DNA from: Montifringilla adamsi
Lineage: Eukaryota; Chordata; Aves; Passeriformes; Passeridae
Direction: 5' to 3'
DNA: 64,000 nucleotides
NCBI GenBank assembly: GCA_017590115.1
Contig: JAGGNK010008670.1
Span: forward strand, 1,426,001 to 1,490,000
This document shows, piece after piece, positions 24,266 to 37,200 of the stretch (its first letter is position 1; each line of letters opens with the position of its first letter). The position numbers and the translations under genes are program-made. The notes beneath the pieces were generated by a model, which ran no database searches, was not told where the DNA came from, and saw nothing but the letters and a program-made list of their open reading frames with translations.

Positions 24266-25849
24266 AGGGATTTGGGTTTGGCTTAGAATATAAAACCATG
24301 TCCAGGATGGGTTTGTTAATTTTTTTTTCCCAAAGAAAAAATGCTTTCAGAGTTGTGGAATTTTATTCTTCCAGCTATTGATGTTATAGAATATGCTGAA
24401 CTATTTGTATGGATGAAATTAATGAAATTATCCCAGATTAAATAATTTGCTGCCAGTTAAGAGCCTGGTGCTATCAATTTTTTAAAAATATAGACCTTTT
24501 TAGATTGCTGATGTGTTCACAAGCAACACAGTGCCAGATCTATATAAATTATAAATAAATATATATATGTATTTAGTGAGAGAGATGTAACCCATGATTG
24601 AAGTGATATTGTGGCTGAATCCCGGACACCATCCACCTTTCCCTCTGAAAGGATTTTTAATTGAGTATTTAATTGTCCAAACAAATAAAGGAAATTCTTA
24701 CATAAAGGAAAAAGGGAGAACTTTCCCTTTTTTTCTGTGTAAGCCGTTGCAGAGTTCCCCTGCAGAAAGCTCCAACCTGTACTGACATTTTGGTTTCCTT
24801 TTTTTCCCTCGTCCTGGCTGCCTTGATTCCAGAGGAGAACAATGGGAGGGGAGTGAGTGCTGAGGGTATTTAAAGCACAATCATGGGAAACGCTCCCATC
24901 ACCACAGAGCCCTTTTCCTTCCCCTGGTGAATCCTCTGGCTCTGCTCCAGCCTCTGGCTCCAGAGCCTCTTCCCCAGGGGAATTGTTAACATGGAAAACT
25001 CCTGTATTGCAGTGGCACCGTTGGAAGGCACAAGGACACCTCAGCCAAGGGCCTGGATCCTTTCCTGCTGCATTCAGAAGGTGCTGCTGGGGGACTTACA
25101 CTGGTTCTAACAGCTCCAAAGGTCAGAGGTTTATTTTTAATGAATTGTTTTTCCCAGCCTTCTTAAATCTAATGATCAGCTTTCCATTTTTGTAGTGATG
25201 GCAGGGTTTGAGAGGCAGCAGATACCTAATTTATACCTAAATTTGATTTAGCTATAAATTGCCATTTCATTGCAAGACTCTTAAAAGGGAAGGAAGGGAG
25301 TGATACTAATATTTCACATGGTTGGGAGAGGAAATGCCTGGCAGTCCCAGGGGAAGAGTCACAGCACCTGTGCTGAACTCACCCAGATCTTTGGCAGGAA
25401 TGATCTAATTGCTCATTGTGAATGGAACAGAAAACAATTCTGACACAAAGCAAGAGAAGCCTGACTCAGGAGGTGCCATCACTGCAATCAGAGAAGGTTT
25501 CAATGAGCTGGAGAAGGTAACAGAAATAGGTTGTGTTAAAAAAATGTCAGAGGGTAGAAGATCAAAAATCAAGAAGATACCAAAAATCAAACCAAATAAA
25601 TTCTTCTTTTATTTTTCCTGTGTTGCCATCTTTCCATTTGCTGTGTTTCCTTTTCAAAGCAAGGAAGAGGCAGGAGTTTAGGAGAGTGTGGTTCAAGGTC
25701 AGTCTTGCTGATAAAGCAACTTGGGTTTCTGTGATCAATCTGCTTAATTAACTAAAAATGCAGAATTGAAGAAGCTGTTGGATGTTTTTGCGTCTTTCTG
25801 CAGTTGGCTGCAGGAGACTTTTCTGAGACTATTGGCTGAAGGTTGGGGG

Positions 25850-26205
25850 TGTCCATCCTGGAGAAGAGAAAGATCTGGGGAGATTTAACTGGGGCCTTCC
25901 AAGGCCTAAAGGGAGCCTGGAAGAGCTGGAGAGGGACCTTGGACAAGGAGCTGGAGTGCCAGGACAAGGGGGAATGGCTTTAAACTAAAGCAGAGATTTA
26001 GATGGGATCTTGGGAAGGAATTCCTTCCTGGGAGAGTGGGGAGGGGCTGGGATGGAATTCCCAGAGCAGCTGTGGCTGCCCCTGGATCCCTGGCAGTGCC
26101 CAAGGCCAGGCCCTGGGACAGTGGGAGGTGTCCCTGCCCATGGCAGGGTGGGGCTGGATGAGCTTTAAGGTCCTTCCATCCCAAACCATTCCATGATTCC
26201 AAGTC
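25850..26205 (+). mobile_element. CR1 LINE 3' fragment
   Basis: From gtccatcctggagaagagaa through ggagctggagtgccaggaca and ggatccctggcagtgcccaa to tccatcccaaaccattccat. One of the longest copies in the window. Confidence 0.85.
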
Positions 26206-28199
26206 AAAGAGAGCCTGGTTATGGAGCCAGCAGTGTCTGGGGGCTAAAGCACCTTTCCAGCTGTTGATCAGAACAGGAATTTCAGATATTTTATCCTTTT
26301 TTTTTGGTTTTTTGCTTATCCCTTAGCTGAGAGGTGATGGGAACAACCAGCAGGAGCATCCCCAAGCCCTGGGAGGGGGACACTTTGGCAGTGGAACACT
26401 TTGGGAGTGGCACTTTTATAACTCTTACTGGCTTTGAGGCCTATCCTGAGCCAACAGAACCAACAATAAATCGTCACTTCAGGGCTAGCATTTAATGCCA
26501 GCTCAGAGAAATGCAGGATGGCTGTGGCAGGTGTTAAACACCCCGAATAAACCCTGGAGGAGGATCCCAGGGTAACAATGCTGCTTGCCAAATCTGTTTG
26601 CACAGTGCACAAAGCAACAAGGAAAACATTGCAAGAGCACAAAGGTTTCCTTACAGATCCACCGCGGGCTGCTGCATCAGCAGAGCTGTTTGGGGCTGGA
26701 AGAAAAGCACCAACAAACTGGGATTGGGCCAGGCACTGCATCCATGGGGATTGGGATGCTGTGGCTGCAGGAAAAACCCCCAGCCAAGGCCCCCAGGGAA
26801 CCAATTATGCTGTTTGGAACCCATTTATTTTTCCTCATTTCCTTGAAGATGTGTGTGGGGAGCAGTGATTCATGCAGGCCCTCTTCATTCCTGTGGGATG
26901 TGTGTTTGCTTCCCATTTCCTGGAAGCACTCGGTGTTTGGGGAAGGTTGCTGGGCCACAAGGGAGGAGCTGCTGGACACCATCCACAGCCACTCTCAGGC
27001 ATTTTCTGCTGGGTGGAACTCCCTGAGAATCCCAGCCCTCCAGCTTTGCAGGGAAATCACTTTTCCTTTGGGGCATGCAGAGTGTGAGGCTGGCTCTGGG
27101 AAATATTCCCAGGGAAGAAAGGCTGGGAATGTGCTGACAGCAGCACTGCTCTTTCAGGTGTCAGTGTAAGAAGCTTATAAAAAGCTCCAGTTTTGCTTGG
27201 TGAGCAGAAAGTGCAGGAAAATGGGCTGGGAATTTGTGGAGTAGAAGCTGAAATGATGTTGGGACAGCTCGGGCTGGAGGCAGGAATGCTCAGCAGGGAA
27301 GGAACAGGCAGCCTTAAAAGGAAAACTTGAATATGTGAATTCTAGACAAAAAAATGATACAAAGCTGATGAATTATGACCAATTTGCAGCATGGCTTTGG
27401 TGAAGTGACTTTGGAAAAGAAGGGCTTGCATTCCTGAGGATGCAGATTTGGAACCCCTGACTGTCAGAGCTGTGATCTGAGTTTTGGGGGTGGTGCCATC
27501 CCTCCTCCCCAGCAGCACCAGAGCAGGGCTCACATGTGCTCATCCCACCCCTTATCTCCAGTGCATCTGCTGGCTCTAATTCCCTGCAATAATCAGATTT
27601 TAAGGAGTTATAAAAGCTCTCATCAGTTGTTTCTCCTGTTTTGGTGGGGATGTAAACTCAGAGGAGCCAAGCAAAACACGCCAGTGGTTACCAGGCTTGG
27701 GCAGAGCCCGAGGGGTGCAATTCCAAAGGAATGAGGGGTCCTTGTCAATTGGATCCAGGGAATTCAGCTGGGGGTGCTGCAGCCAAGGCCTGCCCCAAAG
27801 CTCTTATTGTTGGAGTGGAACATAAGAAGTGTGAGTTCAGAGTTTGCCAGCAAACTCAGACAAGGAAGCAAACACTCCAGCTGCAGGATGGGATGTCCTT
27901 ACTTGGCGTGGCTCTCTAAAGCAGGATTTTTATCTGTTCCCTTTCCTCAGTTCAGTTTTCCCTCCCCATTTTCCATTCCCTATCGCTTTCCAGAGCCATG
28001 CCCTTGGCACTTGTTGTCAGATGTCAGATATTTGAACTTGGAGCTGGTATTTTCTATGAATGCTTTGTGGTTGTGGATCTCAGATTTCCAGGGAAAAATA
28101 AAAGCAGCTGTATTTGCCTTCCAGATAAGAGAAAAAAAAGAAAACTTCATTTATTTTCTCTACAATTTCTTCTAATCTCACTTCATCTCCTGGTTACCA

Positions 28200-28335
28200 T
28201 GCAGGGAGTGGTGGACTCCCCATCTCTGGAAGTGTTTAAAAATCCTGAGGATGTGGTTTAGTGCTGGGTTAACAGCTGGACTGATGGTCCTGGACGTCTT
28301 TTCCAACTTTAGGGATTCTGGGATGATTCTAAAAG
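28200..28335 (+). mobile_element. Older CR1 LINE 3' fragment
   Basis: ggagtggtggactccccatc, then tggacgtcttttccaacttt and gggattctgggatgattct. Confidence 0.7.
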
Positions 28336-30764
28336 GACAAAGAACTTGTGGTTCAAAAGGGTTTCAGCTCCTCTGAGTGTAACCAAAGCAGATTCCACAG
28401 GAGCTGTCCATGGCCAGGTCAGCATGCTGGGATTTCTTTCACCCATCCAAGGAGAAATCAGTTTATATGTGCAATTCAGTCATTTAAATATTAATATCAT
28501 TGGGAATGTTGTTCCCACTGGTAGCAGGGAGAGGTAAAATCCCATGTGGCCTCCCCCATCTCTGGGATCCATTCCTTGTGCTGCTAGTGAGGGGTGGATG
28601 GAATTCAGGATTTGCCTAAATGGAAAAGGTAAATAGAGAAATAAACCAAGTTGTGAGGGCAAGGTTCTCCAAGCACAGCACAATTTCCACTAAAACCATC
28701 TGAGAACTTGCTTTACTCATTTCCTTCTGCTCAAAGCAGGTTATTTTCAAAGAATTCTGTTCTTTTCCTCCTTTTCAAGGACCACGTGGAGCCCAGGAGC
28801 AGCTCGGACTCAGGTGGTGAAAGCACAGCACCATTTTCCTGCCTTGTGGAAAGAAGGTGAGTCCTGGAGGTCCCCTAAGAAATGACAACATTTCCAAGCC
28901 AAGGAAGCTGGAATGACCTTTCCTTGAAACTCTGGGCTAGGAATAATTCCCTTCACCTTTCCTGAGTGGGGATGAGCTGGCTGTGGTGCCAGGAAGGTGA
29001 GGGGAATCTCAGTTACTCACCTGGAGCACTTGTATTTATTCACTTGTCATTTATGGGGAACAGCTCTTGTTTCCTTCTCCCAGGCCATGAATAATATTGA
29101 GGAAATTATTTGCACTTGGAAACCACAAGGTGGGGAGGTCAGGGATATAAAAATGCAAAGAATTGTAATCTGTGAGTGAAACTGTGAAATCAAGTGTTGA
29201 GCAAGATGTTTCTAAAGGAAACAACATATTTTCAGAATTAGATCACAAGTGATTTTTTTTTATTTTTTTTTTTGCTGTGTAGAATAATTGGAAATTCACT
29301 CTTTGAAGGAAATGAAAATTGCATTTCATCTCCCTCTCCAGCCCCTTACTTTAACAAATACTTAGGCAGAATTTCTTGTCCTCTAATTTGAATTATCAGT
29401 TTGTGAAATGGTTTTTTCCTCCCCTCTCCAGCTTGTTTCCAATTCTTTGCTTATAAGGAAATGATTATGCTCCCCCTTTCCCACCCTTTTCTCTTTTCCT
29501 CAAAATTAGAGCTTTCTGTAATTTTTTCCTCTTGGTATCACTTTCTTGGGTTATGAAGCAAAGCTGCATACTCTGAGATAAAGCTGGATATGTGAGGATG
29601 ACTGAGGATTATTGGAATAATTGTGATTTTTCATTTTTGGTTTTATTTTAAACCATCCCAACCCAATGAGAATATTTAACATAACCATGTCAACTACAGG
29701 GATAGAATTTACTTCAATTTCCTCAGATTCAAGGCCTGGGAGAGCTGGTGAGAAGGAATTCCACTGAGGGGAGGAATGAATTTGAAAGTGAGGGATCAGG
29801 TGTATCCGCAAAGGAATTCAAGCTCAGGGAACAACGGGACCACTGAATCAAGTTGTTTGCTTGGAAAGTTCTGCAGGCTGCAGCAGAGAGAAGGAAAGAA
29901 ACCCACCCCACCTCAGCCAGGTCTTGGAAAGGCTCTAGCAGAGTTCAGCCACTCGAGGGCAGAGGAAATGCCTGAGGAGGAGCTGCTGGATGTGCAGAAA
30001 ATGCTCAGCCTTGGGCAGGAAAAAAGCAGGAGCCTGGCAGGAGATCTGCCTCTGGAATGAAGGAACTGAGGGAGAGAACACAGCTGAGAGGGGACTGCAG
30101 GAGCCTGCAGAGAGGAGGTGCTGCCGGATCCTTGGGGTGTCCCACAGCCCTGGATTTGGGAGCAGGATGGTTTTAGTGTTTTCTGGGATTCCAGGGTGGC
30201 AATGCAGCCCTGCCACGGAGGCAGTGGGAGCAGTTCCCTCTGCCATCCATTTCCAGCACTCTTCTCCAGAGGATGAGGAGCCCTGGTGACAATGAGCTCT
30301 CCCTGGCCTTCAGCCAGGGGAGGCAAGCAGAGCCCTTGTCCAGGGTGGGAACTTCCTTCATTCCCAGGGCACTGAGGCTGGGTGGCACCACCCTCCAGCA
30401 TCTGAGTCAGGATCAAAGCTTCCTCCTGAAATTCCAAGGCTGAGCTATAAAATCCTTCATGTCCTGAAACCCTTCATGTCCATCCTGCTGGAAGAAACAG
30501 GAGAGTTTTAAGAAGTTTAATTGTTTTGAGAAGGCATCTTTTCAAAGATGAACTATCCAGGAAATGCTCAGTGGCTTTCAAGAACTGTTGTTGTTCAGTA
30601 TTTCCACCAAATAACCTGGAGATTGTTAGAATTTTGCACTCTTAAGGTCCACCAGGAATTTGTGTATCGAGGAAAACAGGCACAAAGGGAAAGTTTGCAC
30701 GAAGCCAAGTTCAAGTGTTACCCAGAAATTCAGTTATAGTCCCCATAGCCCAAAGCTCTGAATT

Positions 30765-30908
30765 CCCAGAATCACAGAATCCCAGACTGGTTTGGGTGGG
30801 AAGGGACCTTAAAAAACATCTCATCCCACACCTTCCACAGGACCAGGCTGCTCCAAGCCCTGTCCAGCCTGGCCTGGAACATCAGAAATCCTCCTGGAAG
30901 TCCTGCCT
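30765..30908 (-). mobile_element. CR1 LINE 3'-end fragment
   Basis: Antisense: cagaatcacagaatcccaga, then ggtttgggtgggaagggacc and gctccaagccctgtccagcc. Confidence 0.8.
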
Positions 30909-32174
30909 TGGCTGAGAAGCTGCACATCATTAATGTGCTCTACACTCTCCAGGGGGTGTTTCCACTCCATTATCTGAGCTGGTTTTGGAGAAGGAGTCTG
31001 GCAGCAGCTGTCCTCGGGAAGAGCTGTGAATTCCAGGAAGGATCAGAACAATATTGAACAATATTTAGCACAAGGAGCCATAAACCCACCCCGCTCACTG
31101 CTCGTGGCACTCAGCAGAGGCAGGAGCTGTTTGCTGTGGCACAGGATCCCTCCCACCCACAGGAGCTTCCTCAGGCCAGGATTTTTGCTCTCAGAGAGGT
31201 TTGTGGGGCAGAAAAGCTTCCTCAGCCTCTTCCCAGCACTTTGAAGAAGTCAGACTTGTCGTGGTATGGTGCATAAACACCCAATAACGTTTGAGTGAGA
31301 CAGAGAGGTTTGTAATAACCCCTTCCTCAGCACATGCAGGGGTTAAAAACTGTTTGCATGCCTGTGTATGACAGATCCCTCATCTTTTGGGGGAGGGAAG
31401 CATGAGAGTTTTCCTTCAGAAAATGGATAACGGGGTAATGATGGTGGAGTCAGTTTAATCATGTGAAACACAGCTCCTGCTTCACTGCAGCTTTGAAGCA
31501 TCTCCCCAAAGACAGCAATAACTCTGAGCAGCTGAACCCCAAAACTCCTCTTTGTTTCCTGGCAGTGTTTACTGTCCTGAGTGCTCCCTGCACCTGACTG
31601 CTCTGTGCAAGGAGGGGAGGCCACAGGCACAAGGGTTTTATGGCCCCATAAATCCTGTGCACAGCATTTCCTCCATTTGCTGCTGTTAACCACAGCGTTT
31701 GGGATCAAATGGCACTTTAAGTGCTCTGATTTATGGGGAGCAGCAACTGCATCTGTAACCAACATTCTAAAGGCTGACTTTAAGAGCAGTCCACTGTATT
31801 TATTTGGGACATAAACACTGCAGTGCCTCTGGGAATCAGGGCTGAGCTCACAGGAACATCACAGCCACGAGCCTCAGCAGGGGCACAGCCAAGGTGAAGG
31901 TGGAGGGGACTGGGCCAAAGGCAAATACTGGGAATTAGCAAATGGAAAACTGTCTTTTCCTCCTGTTAAATATCCTCGGTGCATGGCTGTAATTGCTTAC
32001 TCTCTGATCAAGAGCCTGGTGTTACACAGAACAAGATAAATACAACGCCAGGCTCGATTTAGCTTTGCTTCCCAAAGTTACCTATTTGATCTGTGGATAG
32101 AAATTGTCTCTCTGGAATCAGGAAACTCCAGGTGGCTCTGCAAGGACAATTATCTTTGAGCTCCCTCAAGTGGC

Positions 32175-32384
32175 AATGAAACCCTCGAGTTTGTCACAGA
32201 AACCATTGAGTTTTTAACAAAAACCCTTGAGTTTGTCACAGAAATCCTCGAGTTTGTCACAGAAACCCTTGAGTTTGTCACTGGAATCCTCAGCTTTGTC
32301 ACAGAAACCATTGAGTTTTTAACAAAAACCCTTGAGTTTGTCACTGGAATCCTCCAGTTTGTCACTGAAACTCTCCAGTTTGTT
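32175..32384. repeat. 21-bp minisatellite, ten units
   Basis: Ten consecutive 21-bp units of the type acagaaacccttgagtttgt(c). Units 2-3 and 7-8 are identical pairs 105 bp apart, suggesting a five-unit duplication. The minus strand stays open as a seven-residue repeat, which is a by-product of the period. Confidence 0.9.
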
Positions 32385-32984
32385 GCACAACTGCTTTTCC
32401 AACGAAGCCTTGTAATTTAAGACCATGTTTTTCACAGGCACTGTGGTAAACTGAGATGCTCAGATTTCAAGGAATCTAAAGGAGTTTAGAGCAGTTGAGC
32501 ATGACTAAATTCATAGCACATTTCTCTTTTGGCAGGTCTCTGAACAGACATGTATCAAGTGAGATGAAGTGATTTGTGTCCAGGAGGAGCCTGCAGCTGA
32601 CTCACAACGTGATACCTGCATGTTTTGAGAGGTTGTTTTGACTTTCTTCCATGGTTCCCCATCAAATGCATGACAGCGTGGCTGGGAGGTGAATGTGTCG
32701 TTCAGCATCTCAGGTAAAACTCAGCCCTTTGCTTTCTACACCTTGAAAAGGTAAATAAAGGCTTAAATCACAAGGGGTTGTGCCTCATTAAGAGCATATT
32801 TTAGACAAAAAGAGCATCTCTTCATCAGAAAGCCATTGATGATGTGTACACAGGATTCAGGTCATTTTTGGTGCAAGAAGGTGAAATTTGATGGCAGACT
32901 GGAGCTTTTTACAGTAAAAAAGTAGCTTTTTCAGGGGTTTGTCTGATATGGCAAGAACCTTTTGGAGCAAACAGCTCAAGAAAA

Positions 32985-33320
32985 ATGACTTTGGAGAGGA
33001 GAAGCCTTCCAGTGTTTGAAGGGGCTCCGGGGAAGCTGGAGAGGAAGAGTTCATCAGGAAGGGGAGTGCCAGGACAAGGGGGTGAACTCCCACTGCCACA
33101 GGGCAGGGCTGGGTGGGATACTGGGATGGAATTGTTCCCTGGCAGGGTGGGGCTGGGATGGAATTCCCAGAGCAGCTGTGGCTGTCCCTGGATCCCTGGC
33201 AGTGCCCAAGGCCAGGCTGGACACTGGGAGCCCCTGGGACAGGGGAAGGGGTCCCTGCCGTGGATGCCCTTTGATGTCCCTTCCATCCCACACTGTGCTG
33301 TGATTCCATGATCCCACGAC
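32985..33320 (+). mobile_element. CR1 LINE 3' fragment
   Basis: Sense copy from gactttggagaggagaagcc through ggatccctggcagtgcccaa to ccttccatcccacactgtgc and a gtgattccatgat end. Confidence 0.8.
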
Positions 33321-33439
33321 TTCAACACCCAAAATAAGGACAGTGCAGCAATTTCACAAGCTGGTGCATTTCCCTGGGTGCTCAGGCTTGCAGCCTGGCC
33401 CTCAAACTCCATTTCCACTTCCATTTCCACTTCCATTTC

Positions 33440-33985
33440 TGTTAGAGATACGTATTATAATATTGGCTTTTCACAGATATGAAAATGGATTTTATATGTG
33501 TAGTGTTAAAGTGACTTTGTTATAAAGATATAGTTTTTATTTCTGTTGTTAATTAAGCTTAGTGAAACAGCTGATATCGGTGTGCTTGTGTTAAACTGCC
33601 TGCTGGGATGGGATAACACCCAATGGACACAGGATGAGGACACGTGTACAGATCTGCCAACCATCAGCTCTCACCGTCTGAAGGCAGTGAGGACCAGGGC
33701 CCAAAGTGAAGGTGATAAAAAAGGACTAAAACCACAACCAAGGGATGTGCATGCTCTAAAATGGCAGACCCAAGGAGGAGCCACGCTAAACAGTTCTTGG
33801 AGCATGTAAACTAGTTTGGGGAAAGGTTTACTATGCATAAGGGTCTATGAATATGCAGCAGGCTGGTGTAATAGGAATGGTAAATAAAGGGTGTTTGCAC
33901 AATAGCACTGTGCTCGTGGCTCAAGGCCGTTTTTAACCCTTTGCTTTACTTCCGTCTCCTACTGACTTTTTATTAAACTTTTACA
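33440..33985 (+). mobile_element. Probable solo LTR of an endogenous retrovirus
   Basis: A 546-bp block begins TGTTAGAGATACG and ends ACTTTTACA, fitting TG...CA LTR ends. It is flanked by atttc (33435-33439) and atttt (33986-33990), a five-base target duplication with one mismatch. It contains an internal aataaa near 33884. No gag/pol/env-like frame adjoins it, so it is a solo LTR. Orientation follows the aataaa. It ends about 105 bp before the MFSD1 in-frame ATG at 34090. Confidence 0.65.
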
Positions 33986-34059
33986 ATTTTGCCAGGAAAC
34001 GGATCCTCGTTTTTCACAATTTCCATTTTTTTAAAAATATTCATTTCACTTTCCCAGGG

Positions 34060-34203
34060 CCCCCCGGCAGGCCTCGGCCCGCCGCTGCCATGGCAACGGG
34101 TCACGTGCGGGGGGCGGTGTCACGTGCGGGGGGCGGTGTCACGTGCGGGGCGGATCACGTGCGGGGCGGATCACGTGCGGGGCGCTCACGTGAGGCGGGC
34201 GCG
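34060..34203 (+). promoter_or_regulatory. MFSD1: MFSD1 proximal promoter / 5' UTR with six CACGTG motifs
   Basis: CACGTG occurs at 34102, 34121, 34140, 34156, 34172 and 34187, spaced 19, 19, 16, 16 and 15 bp. The first five are preceded by T and the first three read GTCACGTG or GGTCACGTG, close to the CLEAR consensus GTCACGTGAC bound by TFEB/TFE3/MITF, which drive lysosomal genes. USF and MYC/MAX also bind this core. The block is CpG-rich. The motifs come from a short tandem repeat (tcacgtgcggggcgga-like). Confidence 0.7.
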
Positions 34204-37200
34204 ATGGCGGAGGAGCAGCGGGCGCTGCTGGGCGCCGATGGCGGCGATGGCGGCGGCGGCTCTCCGGGCCCTCCCCGCGCCCTGCCCGCCGCCTGCGACC
34301 CCCGCCGCCTCCCGCACCGCCTGCTCGTCCTGGCCCTCATGTGCTTCCTGGGATTCGGTGCGGGACGGGCCCGGGGGGCTGCGTGTGGGGTGGGGGTTGG
34401 GGTGTGGGGGCCGGGACAGAGCGCTGAGGCGTCCCCTTCTCCCTGCAGGCAGCTACTTCTGCTACGACAACCCGGCCGCTCTGCAGACGCAGGTTCAGCG
34501 GGTGAGTCGCTGTCAGGGCGCTTTGGAAAACACGGAGAGTGACCTTCTGTGTGGGCATGGGGCAGCGGGGAAGGGCCTCCCGCTGGCACAGGGGAGATTT
34601 GGGATTTGGGGAGGAATTGTTCCCTGGGAGGGAGGGCACGGGATGCCCAGAGCAGCCGTGGCTGTCCCTGGCAGTGCCCAAGGCCATTTGGAGCACCCCC
34701 TGATAGTGGAAGGTGTCCCTGGGCTTGGAACAAAATAAGTCCCTTCCATCCCAGCCCGTCTAGGAATTCTGTGGATTACAGAAAATGCTGTTTCTGCTTG
34801 GCTCTCCTGAATGCTTACTCTGTGTGCACACAGCTAGCTCAGGAAGAATGTTTTTTTCCCATCCCTGTGCTGTGCAGGACATGAAGGTGAACACAGCCCA
34901 GTTCATGGCTCTCTATGCCTGGTACTCGTGGCCCAACGTGGTGCTGTGCTTCTTTGGAGGGTTCCTGATAGACAGAGTGTTTGGGATCCGGTGAGTGCAG
35001 CCTTTGTGGCTCTCATGTGCAGGGAATCCTGAGCTAAAACTGCAGCTGAGGTTTACACTTGATATTCTAAAGCTTTTCAAGGTTACAATGAACATCTTCA
35101 ATATTTTTCCCCACTCGATTTCAGATTTTTGAACAATATAGATGAGCTTCCTTTCCTTTATAACTTAAATAAATTGGTTTCAAAAACACCACCTTGCACT
35201 ACCTGTTCTCTGTGGGAATTGCTGAGCTGCACAGTTTATAACACAAACCTTTTATTTGCCCATCCAGCTCCCCTTGTTTCCCTGCTGCAGGTCTAAAACA
35301 GTGTTTTTTAGTGGAAAAGAGAGGATTCTGCTTGTGCATGAAGTGATTTTCTTGTCTTTGCAGGCTGGGCACTGTAATATTCAGCAGCTTTGTGTGTGTT
35401 GGGCAGGTGAGTGCAGGGAGGGGCTGGGCCTGCAGTTTGTGTTTCACCTCAGCTGAGAACTGGACTGGGAGAAGCCTGGGCTGTGTTGGGAGGGGGAACC
35501 TTGGAATGTGGCTGAAATTGTGGGAAGGATCCACGGTTCTGTGTGTTTGATGTGAAATTGCTTGAGGCTGCCACAGTCCCAGCTGGGCCAGGACAGCAGA
35601 GGGAGCAAAAACCAAAAGGAGCAGGAAATGGATGTGGGAAGGGAAAGTCATTTTTGTTCCTGTTTTCAGACAGTCCTGCTTTGTTGCATACCTGAAATGC
35701 ACAATTACCATTCTCCTTTGCTGCTCTGCAGGTGGTTTTTGCTCTGGGAGCACTGTTCAATACCTTCTGGCTGATGGAAGTGGGCAGATTCATCTTTGGG
35801 TGAGTCTGGAAGGGCAGATTTGTGCTCTTTGAAGTAAGGCCATCTAGAAAACTACAAAAACTAACCCTAGAAAGCTCTCCTAGAAAAGTGCTGCCACATG
35901 GAGCCAGAACTGGTGCGTTCTGAGACCTCTGAAGCTGAGGAATGCAGGATCTGCAGTTCTTGTGTAACTTAGAAAACCAAAGCCAGGACTTTGCAGGTGT
36001 TGCTGAATCAAAACCTCTGGAAGCACCAATTGTTCTTCAATCCCTGCACTTCCATTTTGGCTTTCTGTTGCCTCGTGTACACAGACCTGCACCAAATGAG
36101 CCTGTGCCCAGGCAGCTCTCTCAGCAGTCTGCTGCTGCCAAGGCCCTTCCTGCTGTGCCTGCTGCACTGAGGGTGCTGTGTTTTTGCAGGATCGGTGGTG
36201 AGTCCCTGGCAGTGGCCCAGAACACCTATGCAGTGAGCTGGTTCAAGGGCAAGGAGCTCAACCTGGTGTTTGGATTGCAGCTCAGCATGGCCAGGATTGT
36301 GAGTGTGCACCTGGAGAGGGGGGCTCTGCTCCTCGTTTTAGGCTCCTTTTTGGGGGGTTTAACCACTGCTGGAGCTGGGAGCTGCTCCTGGCTGGGGCAG
36401 GGGGATGTTCCAGTGCTGGCAGCCATGGATCCTTCTCTGGGGGCAGAAGGAGGGAAAAGGGGCTTTTTTCCTGCTGCCTGTCAGCTGGCAATCCTGTTTG
36501 ATCAAACCTGTTCAATTCAGCTCAGTTTATGAGCTCGTGCCTGTGGGTTTATGCACTTCCCATCAGTGAAAACTTTTCAGGCTTGTACAAATTTCAATTT
36601 GTGGTGTGGAATCCTTGTTGGAAGGATTGCTTGGTTACCAACCCAGCAGGGAATCCCTTGGATCCTCTTCCCTGCTGTCCCCTGGGTGGCATTTTAATAA
36701 CCAACACTCCTGGTGAGTCCCTGGAGCTGGGAAATGCTGGGTTCTTCACGTGGCTCTGTTGTGCCTAGGGGAGCACGGTGAACATGAATATTATGGGATG
36801 GATCTACTCCAGAGTTCAGGATCTCCTGGGCTACACTGGTCCCAGCACCCTCGGCCTGGCTCTGCTCATAGGTCAGTGATGTTCTGGGTTGGTGCCACCT
36901 CGTGTGTTACTGATTTATTCATCTCTGAAAAGCATTTATTAATCACTTAAAAGCATTTATTGACCACTTAAAAGCAGAACAACTCTGTCTGAGCTTAGGA
37001 AGAGCAATTCCAACAGCTTTTGTATCATAATCTCATTTTCTCTCAGGTTACTGCAGCTGCTGAAATGCTGTGGCATTTTTGGGGCTGCCAAATTCAAGTC
37101 TGTGTCTTGTGGAGATGAAATATTTCACATCCTCTGAGCAAAGGATAGGCTTGAAAAATTTTCTGCGGAGTGTCAAAGCTTGCCTGTGGTTATCTGATTG

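Larger units (their letters stand above)
17300..33430. other. RARRES1-MFSD1 divergent intergenic region
   Basis: About 16 kb between two divergent genes. I looked for a further latexin-like copy (GHKYYL, WQNSTE/MWEKSTE, LLHE motifs) and saw none. It holds CR1 fragments, tandem duplications at 19.2-20.0 and 22.4-22.6 kb, a 21-bp minisatellite at 32.2 kb and an LTR at the right end. Short ORFs are unsupported. Confidence 0.5.

Noticed and set aside
25409..25681. 90-residue Lys-rich ORF
   Set aside because: No recognisable family, no splice context, and A/T-rich surroundings make a chance ORF likely.
17300..33430. A second RARRES1/ovocalyxin-32-like gene
   Set aside because: No exon with latexin-family motifs was found on either strand.
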